A stretch of 64,000 nt of DNA from positions 101,432,368-101,496,367 of the forward strand of contig OZ026516.1 in assembly GCA_964019695.1 (NCBI GenBank), in the 5' to 3' direction. The translations under genes were made by a program, and so were the position numbers. This document shows, piece by piece, positions 1 to 11,400 of this stretch (position 1 is its first letter; the number at the start of each line of letters is the position of its first letter). The stretch comes from Loripinus fragilis. Taxonomy: Eukaryota; Mollusca; Bivalvia; Lucinida; Lucinidae. A model generated the notes under the pieces. That model was not told the DNA's origin, did no database searches, and saw only the letters and a list, made by a program, of their open reading frames with translations.

Positions 1-672
1 CTCGGGCCTACAATCCTTAAATTTCTTACGAAAAGATCGTTCGGTGAGGTCGAAATTAGTAAGCAGAGCCTCCTTAATCTGACCATAATCCGACTGGTCA
101 TCTCTGGAAAGCCTAACGAAGACTTCCAAAGCGCGTCCCTTTAATAAGGCACTTAAGTATGATGCCCACATGGACGGGTCCCATTTATTTGACAAAGCAT
201 AACTTTCGAACCTAGTTAAATAGCTATCCATCTTATCCGTATGTTCGTCAAAGTATGGAAGCTTGGGACTCCTAGGATTTGAACTTTTCTCTTTGGGCCC
301 CCAGGGATGCGAAGTGGTCTCGGCCTCGATTTTTTTTAGTTCCACTTCGGCCTCAATTTTTTTTAGCGCAATTTCTTTTTCCATTTCCTTATCCTTGCGC
401 GCGGCCTCAATTTTCAATTTTTCCGCCTCAATCCTTAATTTTTCCAATTCCCGATCCTTATCTTTTTGCTCCCTATCTTTCTCTTTTTGCTCCCTTTCTT
501 TATCCTTTTGCTCCCTTTCTTTATCTTTTTGCTCGGCCTCCCTTTTCTCTTTTTCATATTCCCTTTGGGCCAACCTTTCCTCCCTTTCTAAATCTTGTTG
601 CCTCTTAAGATAATCCCTTAGTTCTTGCCCTTCATATCCTAATTCCCGTGCTAATGAAATATGTTTATCCAT
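1..672 (-). CDS. Retrotransposon Gag-like protein, N-terminal 224 residues (runs off the left edge)
   Basis: The minus-strand frame is open from an ATG at 672 to the window edge, with no stop in 224 codons. The protein starts MDKHISLARELGYEG, has a highly charged Lys/Glu/Arg/Gln coiled coil at about residues 25-118 built from repeated EREQKDK-type heptads, then a capsid-like region from about 137 (LPYFDEHTDKMDSYLTRFE, later KGRALEVFVRLS). This arrangement is typical of Gag from animal Ty3/gypsy (Metaviridae) elements, where Gag packages element RNA. Gag assignment is family knowledge; the open frame is seen directly. Capsid C-terminus, zinc knuckle and any pol lie outside the window. The opposite strand also has long open frames here, but they are low-complexity shadows of the coiled coil. 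Confidence 0.85.
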   Translation of the reverse strand, partial: MDKHISLARELGYEGQELRDYLKRQQDLEREERLAQREYEKEKREAEQKDKEREQKDKEREQKEKDREQKDKDRELEKLRIEAEKLKIEAARKDKEMEKEIALKKIEAEVELKKIEAETTSHPWGPKEKSSNPRSPKLPYFDEHTDKMDSYLTRFESYALSNKWDPSMWASYLSALLKGRALEVFVRLSRDDQSDYGQIKEALLTNFDLTERSFRKKFKDCRPE

Positions 673-2955
673 TTTAGCCTATTGTTGGGAATGGTATAAG
701 TCAACTATACTGTTGAAAATAAATAAGGGTTCGCTTTGTCCCTTTTAGATAGGTATGGGCTAACCAACGTTAGCGCTGGTAAACTAATAATTTTACTAGG
801 GATTTAATGACGTTACATATGAGTAACGTAAAGTACAACGTATAAGAGATCACCACGGAAAGGTGCCTAGGATATATATCAACTTTAAATAGGCCTTCAC
901 TGAACGTATTTGACTAAAAAACGTCATTCATTTTCTCGTATTTATGTCAAGAAATGTATACCTACGCGATATTAATATAAACGCGTTACAGTCAAGTCAA
1001 CAGTCACTTGTCATAGCAAGACATAATAATTGACTAAAATAATCTTTCTATGGACTTCTTCTAATAATAGAAATCAGTTGAGTGGCGTCACACACTATGA
1101 CGTCACTGAGGTGATTTAAATTATTAGTACCCTCAAACGATATGAAATTTTCCACATCAGTATCCTTAATTAATAGGAATACAGGGCATAAGCCAATACA
1201 CAATGATATGGGTAAAGTAAAGGTGGACAAGTCTAATAATTAAACTCTGTCAAATTTTCCTTGGGTTTTACACCCTAATGGCAATCCACAGAACAAGAAA
1301 GTATGGGTCCCCTCAGAATGTTATGTGATGACTTATTTACATGTGTCGCACTTCATCACAGGGGAACGCATGCAATCGGTACTGTGTGTTGACACTCACA
1401 ACCTTTCTCGTAAAGGAAAACTACTAGTGTGCGCCCGTAGCAACGTCACAGCAGAGAAATTTGCCAATAAAACCTCAAAAATCCCACTTCTGACACCATT
1501 GTTACGACATAAAGCCGGTCAGGAAGGAAGAGGGGAAATCTTATTGGAAAATTCCTTTATGCGATGACGATGCTACCAGGGAAAAATAATGCACACAACT
1601 AGCAAAAACTTTTCAGTACTTTATGTACTAAGAAAACATCAACAACACATTAATATACAATGACACCACCTACGCTGTTATTTCTGGCTAATTGACCATC
1701 CTATACTAGAGCAAGTTGCCACTCCAAGATCGTTTCAATTAGAACCAATCTTGGACTGTCCTGTTCTAGATGTACGTCAACTAGTCAGAAATAAGAGACG
1801 TAAAGAATATGATTAACATATAGCTTAAGTTCTCATAAAAGAAAAAAAACAATTGGGCCCTTTAATATTTCAGTTCTCGTATTGACGAGAAATCTCGAGA
1901 TTATACGCGTCTCGCGAACACTATGTCTTCTAAGCTGCACGTGTGTCTACTTCAGACCATCGGCGCTGAGGTAATCGAACCTGTACTTTGGTCGTCACTG
2001 GATTCACGTAATCGTAATATCTGTTACGCGTACTGCTGATCGTCGCTCAAGACGTCAGCATTAATATATATATGTCCTCCTGATCATATCCCCACGTTGG
2101 GGTGTCAGATTCACATATAACCATTCAAGCCAGTTGGCTTCCCATTTGATTGTGCTACGTTGTAACGATTGGGCCTTGATCCACGCTGGTCGTGGCCTGA
2201 GGGGGACAACTAATATGTGCCCTCAGGTACTAATCAACGGCTCACCAACATTCAGCCTCCAACGTAGGAGGGGACAGAAGAGACGATTCTGCAAAAAACA
2301 ATCTATATTTAGAATCTCAGAATCACTCTTTTGCGTCAATATTGGGGTTGTTCGTTCGAAGTTCACAAAAATAGAAATAATTTCAGTTGTCTTACTCTTT
2401 TAAATTACAGCCTAACCCTATAAGCGCGCGATTAGCCCTCACCTGTGGGTGTATGGCTAACGGCTCCCATGCGGTTAGGATGGATCGGCTCTTCTAAATA
2501 TCCACACTTAAACTTATATAATAGAGAAGTATTTCTAGTGACTGGCCTATGTCAGCGCTAAACAATACCTCTTATGCCAAACGAACAAACCCATACGTAA
2601 CAAACTCTTCTATACACTGTCGTAACGTCACCCTGGTTGAGACGCTATCGCAGCCTAAACATCAAGATCCCGTGGCCCTTTTTCCCTTCAAGGTCACGTT
2701 ATCTAGATAGTTTCGAGGTTTACAAATACTGATACCAATTCTCTTAAAATTCCAGGAAAAAGGTTGAACAGTGTGGTGCCGACGTAACGTTTGGACGTTT
2801 ACGTCGGACATCACCCTGCCCACGCACTAATTTCGTACATGTATAACGTATCAGTTGTAAACAACTAATTATGACCTCTCTGCAAAAAATATTTACATCA
2901 ATATTGAGAGATTACATTCTGCTGTTTTATGTGTGTAAAACCGTACAATGCTTTC

Positions 2956-3068
2956 TTACATTTATTTTGGTGTAACACAAAATATTTTACATTTACTTTG
3001 GTGTAACGAAAATATCTTACATTTACTTTGGTGTAACAAAAAATATTTTACATTTACTTTGGTGTAAC
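2956..3068. repeat. Four-copy ~31-bp tandem repeat inside the retroelement 5' region
   Basis: Four near-identical units built around TTACATTTACTTTGGTGTAAC, separated by A/T-rich spacers (AAAATATT). Short direct repeats are frequent in the U3 part of LTRs, which would fit an LTR location; that link is inference. Confidence 0.85.
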
Positions 3069-4053
3069 ATTACACCTACATAATCCCTAAACATACATGT
3101 CAGCTATCACCTTATTTATGTAAGTGTGTTGTAGTGTATGCACCTAACCCTTATTCTTATATGCGTCAGATATAACTCGAGGTGACACATACAGGTCGCT
3201 ACAGAAAGTCGATTATCACTGGCAGTTATATCGTCTCTCCAACAACGCCGTACAAAATCACAACAATTTAAAATCTAGCTGCTAAAATTGTTTTTCACCT
3301 ATCGGTCCCTGGTAAATCTTTCAGCATGCCATTATAGTTTTAGGTGCAGGCCCGACATGGCCTGTGGCTACTTTTGTCCGAAATAACCCGACGAGTCCAT
3401 CCGGACAGCTTTTACTATAGCCGCAAGAATGGTCCCAGCAGATTTTTAGGCAATACGCATGTGCGTAACTTCATACGCAAGTGCGTAACAATCGCTATTT
3501 TCACCGAAAAAACGGGACGTTATTGATAACACCCGAAAGAACTCATACACGGAATGCTGGCCGATTCAACAGACGACAAAATAGAAAACGAGTGACTTAT
3601 TATTTCAATACAATGTGACATGCTAGAGACATCGCGATTCAATGCAATTACAGGAATCGCCACCGCCCTGTCATGTACAATATCAATACAGTAACAATAT
3701 ATATAACTTCACGTACCTTTTATAATAATGAATAGCATCTCTATATCGAACCTTTCAACGGTATGTTTAAAATGTCCCTTAACAAGAATGGGAAATTCCA
3801 TCCTTTATATATTGAAAAACGCACAAGATTTCCGAGATATTCAAGAAGAATAAGGAAAACGTGCAAGCGTTGATAAATATAGATACAATGAATTCCATCT
3901 CAGACAAACCGACCTTTTATTGGGACTATCAATAGAAAGAGTACCGTATCATGGTTCGAACAGGTGACCAGGTGCATTCCTAAACCACTGCGTATTTGTG
4001 CGTATACGCAACCATAGCTGATTCTGTTATTCCAGCCATTCTGTATCGTAACA

Positions 4054-4254
4054 CCCCCTGGGAAATTTTTCATGCTTTTATTTTCGTCTACTGATTTTTT
4101 TCAAAATCAACTTTTTCGAAAAATTCTTTCTGGAATACTTTGGAGTGTTAAATAGATTGGATCCAGATCAGGCCCCACATTTTGTCGGGCCTGATCTGGG
4201 TCCAATCTGTTTACAAAAGCTATCAGCAGATGACACTAGAAGTTAAAGAGTTAA
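4054..4254. mobile_element. Palindromic MITE, left end removed by the retroelement
   Basis: The core hairpin at 4153-4209 pairs AGATTGGATCCAGATCAGGCC with its complement around a TTTTGTCG loop region. Flanks match two other copies (25288-25499 and about 62141-62305), including the AATCAACTTTTTCGAAAAA block and a terminal AGAGTTAA. The left TIR is missing because the LTR element inserted at 4053. Confidence 0.75.
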
Positions 4255-5100
4255 ATTTGTGTGCCAGTTTTTCATCTTCCAACTATGAACCCCTTTACAT
4301 GCTAAACCTGGATATATCCTGCTTTGAAAACAGTGTAGTTTCGAAATGTGCCAGCTGATCAGGATCCATTTCCCCGTTGCTTGCAAATACATGCTAATAA
4401 CTTCAATCCTGTATTTTATACCACAGCTAAGGACTGTGCAGATGTGCAGGCTTATCTGAGTCACCACAGCTTGTTTACATAAGGGTTGTTTCACATATAC
4501 GCCAAAACGAAACAGAAAACGAAAACGAAACCAATTTGAATGTTTTGTTTTTGACAAGCCTTTCACATATGAAAAGATTCTGCAAGGAAATTTATGAAAA
4601 TGAGTGTATAATTTGGCACAGACCTGATAATTCTACAGACTTGCATATTGTTCCATATCCCTTCCTTTTATTGTGGTCTTTATAGTTGCTCTGGGCTTTG
4701 TCCCACAAAAGTCTGTAGTCTCTAGTCACATACTTGTAAAAATATTGCCTATATTGTCTTGCTAGACAATTGCTTAATGGTTTCCATGATTACTAAAATG
4801 TATACAATGCACGTGGTTGTGTATGTGCAGGTGTAATTAAAATTATGCTGTGTGATACTGAATAAAAACCTGGCATAGTTGCTATATTTGACAGCCAAAA
4901 CCGAAAAAAAACAAAAAAACATTTGTGCACATTTCATTTCAGCGTACGGTTTCAGTTTTAGCTTATAGATGAAAGCATTCATAGGTTTTAAGGCATTCTA
5001 TTTTTTTATGTTTTGGTTTCATTTCAGTCTATATGGGAGATGGCCCTAATAAGAATCAAAATTCCATGTACTGGCTCATTTATTTGTGCCATCTTTAAAC
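4255..5100. other. Unassigned intron or upstream sequence
   Basis: AT-rich sequence with short open frames of no coding character. An upstream exon of gene 1 ending in phase 1 would be expected left of 5359, but none can be defended here. Confidence 0.4.
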
Positions 5101-5316
5101 TACAGTAGATGTTCTAAAATTTTGATAACTAGTTGTCTGCCAAAAAGGCCTAGGCAAACAGTGCAGACCCAGATCAGACTGCTTCTGAAGAAGCGGTCTG
5201 ATCTGGGTCTCCATGTTTGCTATTCTGACAAGCACTGTGAATTCCAGCTCTGATATGCAACATTTTGTTTTAGAACTGAAAGAGAATAGTGTACGAACTT
5301 TTAGATCATTTACCAT
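5101..5316. mobile_element. MITE with GTAGATGTTCTAAAATTTT ends
   Basis: Ends TACAGTAGATGTTCTAAAAT and a degenerate complement (ATCATTTACCATA). The central hairpin pairs GACCCAGATCAGACTGCTTC with its complement. A full second copy is at 13024-13249 and a truncated one at 16190-16297. It ends 42 bp before gene 1 exon E1. Confidence 0.75.
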
Positions 5317-5358
5317 AATTTAAGTACATGTACTATAATAATAATATACTATTTTCAG

Positions 5359-5466
5359 CATCAGTAAAGTTGCCGGTGATGTTGTTTGGTCCAGATCCTC
5401 TAGTTGAAGCCTTCATGGATCTTATAGCTAATAATCTTGGAACAGTTTTCACAGTAGAGAAGCCAG
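5359..5466 (+). CDS. Gene 1 exon E1 (internal)
   Basis: The acceptor is TACTATTTTCAG before 5359 and the donor is GTAATC at 5467. The frame is open for 35 codons, with hydrophobic runs (LPVMLFGPDP, FMDLIANNLGTVF) typical of a folded domain. It starts by completing a codon (2 bases) and ends with one base of the next. Confidence 0.75.
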
Positions 5467-8400
5467 GTAATCCTGTGTTATTAACCCTTATCCTGCCACT
5501 TTTTTTGTCATGAAAATGTCTGCTTTTTATGTCTGCTGCATATATTCAAGTGCACTTCAGACTAGATTATTTCATGGAGGCAAACATTATGAACCCTGAT
5601 CAGACTGTTCCCAATAGAGCAGTCTGATCTAGGTCCATATTGTTTGCAATTTAGGCTACCAAAGAACATAAGCAGACGAGAGGAGTAGACAACAAGTCAG
5701 CTATAAACTTTCGAACATCATAAATCATCACAGTGTTTTAGCCGTATGCAATGTTTTTGCGAACAAAAGCATCAGGGAAATGATCAGCCTGGTCCGCAAC
5801 GCTTTCTGTATATAAGGTCATGCAAATAGATCGGAGCTCAATTTAAGTATTTTCAAGTTTAAACCCATGTTCAAACAGCATGTGAATCTCCTGATTTGAA
5901 CAAGAGATTTTCGTTCATTTGACACTGGGTTAAAACAGCTACATGAATAGGTATCCATGCAAGAATACGCAGTTACACATATGCTTTATGAAAACTGTAT
6001 ACATTGCATTCAAAGGAAACCCCATTGTGAAAATATTTTTTATACCATAAGGAGGCACATGTTATAGTAATGAGGCAAGTGTAACATAATTAGGCAAGTG
6101 TAACTCTAAACACTAAGGTGGTAAGTGTAATAGTACTGAGGCAAGTGTAACATAATTAGGCAAGTGTAACAGTAATTCTGTTCTGTTCAAAGTAATTGGG
6201 CACATATAATAGTATTGAGGCAAGTGTAACACAAATGAAGCAATTGTTACACTAATGAGGCAATTGTAACACTAATGAGGCAATTGTTACACTAATGAGG
6301 CAATTGTAGCACTAATGAGGCAAGTGTCACACTAATGAGGCTTGTGTAACAGTAATGAGGCAGGTGTAACAGTAATGCATGCCAGAAGCATGTGTAACAG
6401 TATTGAGGCAAGTGTAAGTTTAGCAGTGAATTATATTTGTTTTATATTGCAGGCAATTCTGCTGACTTGGAGAGCTATGAACTATACAGATTGGTAAATA
6501 TCCATTTTCTCTGAAATCTAACACTTCTGGTAAATGCTTTAAAATTCACGCTGGTCAATTATGTGCCCAAGTGTCCTTTCATCTGTCAGTCCCTCTGTCA
6601 TCTTATTGTCCTTCCTAACGGTCACCCTAGAACTATCTTTATTACTTGGAGACATTAAAAGATATCTTACACTAGAGAATTTTATCTATCAGGCAAAATT
6701 TGTCCCTAGGCTTTGAAAAACATAAACAAAGTAGTTAGCTCTGTAAATGTCACATTTTGTTTAAGAAATAGATCAGCTCCAGCAGTGAATTGTTGAGTAA
6801 TAATTTACTGTTTGGAGGTCAGTTTTAAAGAAGATCAAATCACGAGCACGCAGCGCGAGTGATTTATCATCGTACAACGGACCGACAAACAGTAAATTAT
6901 TACTCAACAATTCACGCACTGGAGCTGATCTATTTCGATTCTAACACACAATAAACGACGAAAACACATTCAAAGTCTTCAGCTTCTTCCAACTTTCTGC
7001 CATTGCACTGAAGAACTCCCGCCAATACTTAGACTATGTTGCATACGTCTACATGTAATTTAACGTCTTTCAAGCGTACAAACGAAGTTACACCGCCTAA
7101 CACCATGGATGAGGTCATATTCCAGTGACGTCAGCTATCACACACTTTAGCTGTGAATTATTGTCTGATATATCACAGTTTGATACCGTTGACTCTATAG
7201 GCGAGGTGTGTTAGAATTATGAATAAAGTCATATTTACTTAATTCACTTCTGGATATCAAAATTTTTGTCACCTGCGTAGACTGTGAAAATATAATATTT
7301 CATGAGTGGGGTAGCATAGCCATATGTGAAACATGGATTTTATATTCAGTTCACCCTCTTACCGAATATGTCTTTATTGGCCTTTTAAGCTTGGCCAAAT
7401 GAAGTGATACATATTATAATTTACTTAAATTTTCTATTATTTTATTGTCAAATTGGTATGTAAGAATTAAAAAAATCAAACCATATTCACATCTAATTTA
7501 TAAGTACATACTGATTACTAAAAGATTGTTCAATCCAATGGTGTAATTTTATTATTGATAATGATTCAGCATGTGGATGAGAAAGTGTTAATCCTGATCT
7601 GGATCTACACTATTTTGTAAAAAGGGCGATATACTTCTGAACACATTTATGCACATAGTGCATTAACTAGATTGGAGTAATTTGTTTGTAATATAATCAG
7701 ACCTTTCGATAAGAGTGCATAATTAAAAAATAATTTTCCTATTTCTCAACGAAAACATCATATGTTATGGGTACTCAAAAGAACTGTCTCAATGAGACGG
7801 TTCTTTTGAGCACCCAAAACAAATGTTTATACTGATAGAAAAGAATATATTTACAATTTTAGGCACAAATATTTTGTTTATCTGGATATTACAGGACAAT
7901 CATAGTGTATGGAAGGGGAAATTAGACAAAGTATCATCTTCACAGAGACATATCCAAAAGATAATCTTCTTGTTGAAAGTTACATCAGAGGATGCTCTTA
8001 GCTCATTGAGGTATGACAAGATTGATTGAGCCAGTGCATGAGATTTCCAACAATGTGGCATTTTGACACGTGTAGACTCAGACTAGCCTTTGCAGCCTCC
8101 TTTTAAGTTTAGAAACTCCAAATGGTGTTCAGTCAGTAGCTTAACAATCATAGAATACTCAAGCAACTAGCAAAGGCTCTTATCAGGCTGCGGGTATGCC
8201 CAGGCTGATCTGAGGCTTTGCTGGTCACACATACCTCATTGTTGGAAGTCTCATGCACTGGCTCATTTATTCTTAGCTTCATAGAGATCATAAATCCTTT
8301 GTAAAGTGATGAGTCCTTCCATTGATTTTGATGTACCACCATTATATATTTGAGGAGTCACAGGTTAAAGTAACTTGAATTATGCAGAAGATATTCAATT

Positions 8401-11400
8401 TTTTGTCACTTGTGTAGACTGTGAAAATTTAATATTACATTTGTGGGGGTAGCCTAGCCATATATGAAACAGACATTTTTCAGCTGCTTGCAGCCATTTG
8501 ATATTGCTTTACTTTCTAAATTTCAACCTATCAGGAATAGACAGAAATTTGCATTTAAGAGCACCTGCTAGAATATGAAATATTTCATTGGTTAATTACC
8601 AGACTGTCCATAAAATTTTATTTTGGGTGACATCCCTCACTGAAAATAACTTCAAAATTTTGAGATAAAACCTGAAGCAGCCACTTATCTTCTCAGAAAA
8701 ATGTCAACGAAACTGAAAGTAGACTTCTATTTTTTTTAGACAAATCTGTTTATTGCAGGTCACTGTTGGAGAACATAATTAAGTCGTGAAAATTCATCAT
8801 TTTCAGTTAAACTTTCTTACCTCTATGTGTAATCCAATGTTTTCATAGCAGTAGACTACTTAAAATGTCTTCTGCATAGTTTGCAAGGCTTCAGCTACAT
8901 TTAAAATGGACATTCTTATGATGTTTAAAGGGGAATTCTTGAATAGAAACCTATTCCTATAGCTGTTTTAACCCATTGTCAAATGAACGAACATCCATGT
9001 TCAAATCAAGAGATTCATGTGCTGTTTGAACATGGGTTTGAACTTAAAAATACTTCAAATAAGCCCCTAGTTATTTACATGAGGTTATATGCTGGAAGCA
9101 CTGCGGGCCAGACTGATCATTTTGCCGATGCTTTAGTTTGCGAAAACCTGGCGCACGGCTATGACGTTGTGACGACGTTATGAAGTTCAAAAGCTTACCG
9201 TCGACGCCAGTTTGTTAAGAGAAATTCTGTGTAAGAAAATGGATATTTTAATGTTTTAACAGCGTGCTCAGTGCGAATTTGGCTGGAATAAGGTTAAATA
9301 TGCAAGAATAACAATCACACATGTTTGTTTAATTGCATAAACACTTCCCTGGTCCCTCGGGAGATGTTTGAGCACTGGGCCTATTGGCCTCTTGTGTTCA
9401 AACAACTTCTTCGTGAACCAGCAAATGTTAATGCATGAAAAAACATGTGTGATCCCTATATTATCAATTGATTTTTTATTAGTGCCGTGTATTGGTTTAA
9501 TACAAAAGCCTTATAGGTTTATGATAGACCAAAAGGCGGTTTAATGCAAAAAGAGTGTTTTAACACCTTCTTTTGCGTCACTACACATTTGGATTCACGA
9601 AACTACACTTTTTTGGTGTTTCTATGCCTCTTTGGCATTGTGAAGCATTTCCCATGCCTTTCTGTTCCTTCTTTGGCATTATAATAAACTCGATTTTTTA
9701 TGTTTTTCACATTGATTTTCGGCGATAACTTTTTTCTTTTTAATTTTATCAAACCGTGTTCGCGATGAAAGTTGTAGAGAAAAATTAGGGCCAATTTCTC
9801 CAAAAGGTCCCAAGTTTGTGGCGCAAACAGATTTTTGTGCACATAGATGAAGATTTTGCAAAACGTTGAATTCAGCCAAAATTTCAAAGTCGTTTATTGA
9901 CAGATAAATTTTGTAGAGGCGTGACAAAAAGGGTTCATCTCAAAAGAATATTCACTATGGGTATATATAATGTTATTCAATGGCTGCGTATAGTTAAATC
10001 TTGCTGTATGCACGCTAAGAATGTACCGCGCATATTCAGAATCTACTTTAAGCATGATCATCTGTAAGTACAGAAGCTGGGATTTCGCATGACGTGCCAT
10101 TTTTCTCTTATTTACGTGCTCCTAAACGGGCAGCTTCGAGATGACCCCAATAGCTTAACCCACGAGCGAATCAGGCGCGATTACCAATATATTTGAACAA
10201 GCCATCCATCGCCTTAGTAAGTGAATCGGGGCGGTGCAATGCAACTTTTTGACTGACATGTTTGACTTAGTTCATTTGCGCTTTGCTTAAAATGCTCAAA
10301 GAGTGCATCTATGCGCAGAGTTAACTGCAGCGTTTTGGACGTTAGAACCGATTGGAGAAATTGGCGCTAATTTTTCTCTACAACTTTCATCGCGAACACG
10401 GTTTGATAAAATTAATAAGAAAAAAGTTATAGCCGAAAATCAATGTAAAAAACATAAAAAATTGAGTTTAGGCCTTTCTATATTTTTTGTCTATCATGAA
10501 CATATTAGGCAACCCTTGCAATAATAAAACTCATGATGTTACTGTTGCAGCAATACATATAAAACAAATTTCACAATTGAAATGCAGCTGAAAATCATTT
10601 TTTATTAAAGATATTTATTGTTTCAATTCATACTCTGAATGCATATGTGTTAATTGGTTTAGCCATTTTCAAGGCAAACATTGGATTTTGAATTCAAAGA
10701 GAGACTATTCTTGCATTATGAAAAGTTTATCTGTATTGCAAGTTTTGTCCCTTGATTTAAAAAACCCCAAATAATACAAATATATTAAAGCTGCATAATC
10801 TGTAACTTTTGATATTTTCGTTTTAAAAATAATGTTTCTATTTTTCAAGAACACATTAAAAATACTTAAATTCAGGTAAACATTTTACCTTTTTCGTAAT
10901 AATTAACAAATTATTAGTGCCAAAACAACAGCATTTATGTTAAAAAGTAACTGTCTAGAATTATTGGAGGGACGCAAATAATTACAAACAAGAGAAAATA
11001 CGCCTGTTTTTATAAGATAATTCACTTTTCCATGCAGTTTTCAGCTGTAGAAATTAGATTTATTGTGACAACATAACTTTATTCTACTTTTACAAATGAT
11101 TTAAAAAGAAAATATTTTTTTTTTCCGAAAATTTTCATAGTTACAGAGTATGCAGCTTTAAAGAATTTCTAGCAATAAGTTGGGCTATTTCCCTATATAA
11201 CAGGTTCGTTTTATTTTGTTGAAATAACGACTGGAGACACTAGGCACACTCAACAAATACATATAGACGAGCCGTCTATGTACCCTTGCTCGCTAGTTTA
11301 TATATTTAAAACGGGTTTCCTAAATGCATGTAATATATCTATTTCTTTTTAAAGCTGCATAGTCTGTAACTTTTGATCTTTTAATTTTAGAACTAATGTT

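Larger units (their letters stand above)
1..4053 (-). mobile_element. LTR retrotransposon (Ty3/gypsy-like), 5' LTR plus leader and start of gag
   Basis: Gag points left, so the 5' end lies to the right. Read on the minus strand, the sequence from 4053 begins TGTTACG, a common LTR start. At exactly this point the flanking DNA resumes inside a host MITE (4054-4254) whose other copies (25288-25499) continue further, so 4053 is an insertion junction. This leaves 3381 bp between the element's 5' end and the Gag ATG. It contains a 31-bp tandem repeat and many CpG-containing motifs. I could not place the LTR end or primer-binding site, so the split between LTR and leader is unknown. Confidence 0.7.

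Noticed and set aside
263..613. Plus-strand Ser/Phe- and Pro/Phe-rich frames
   Set aside because: They are antisense shadows of the minus-strand Gag coiled coil; composition is forced by the Lys/Glu codons on the other strand.
6045..6420. Short direct repeats as a regulatory array
   Set aside because: Variable unit length and intronic position fit a minisatellite; no binding motif recognised.
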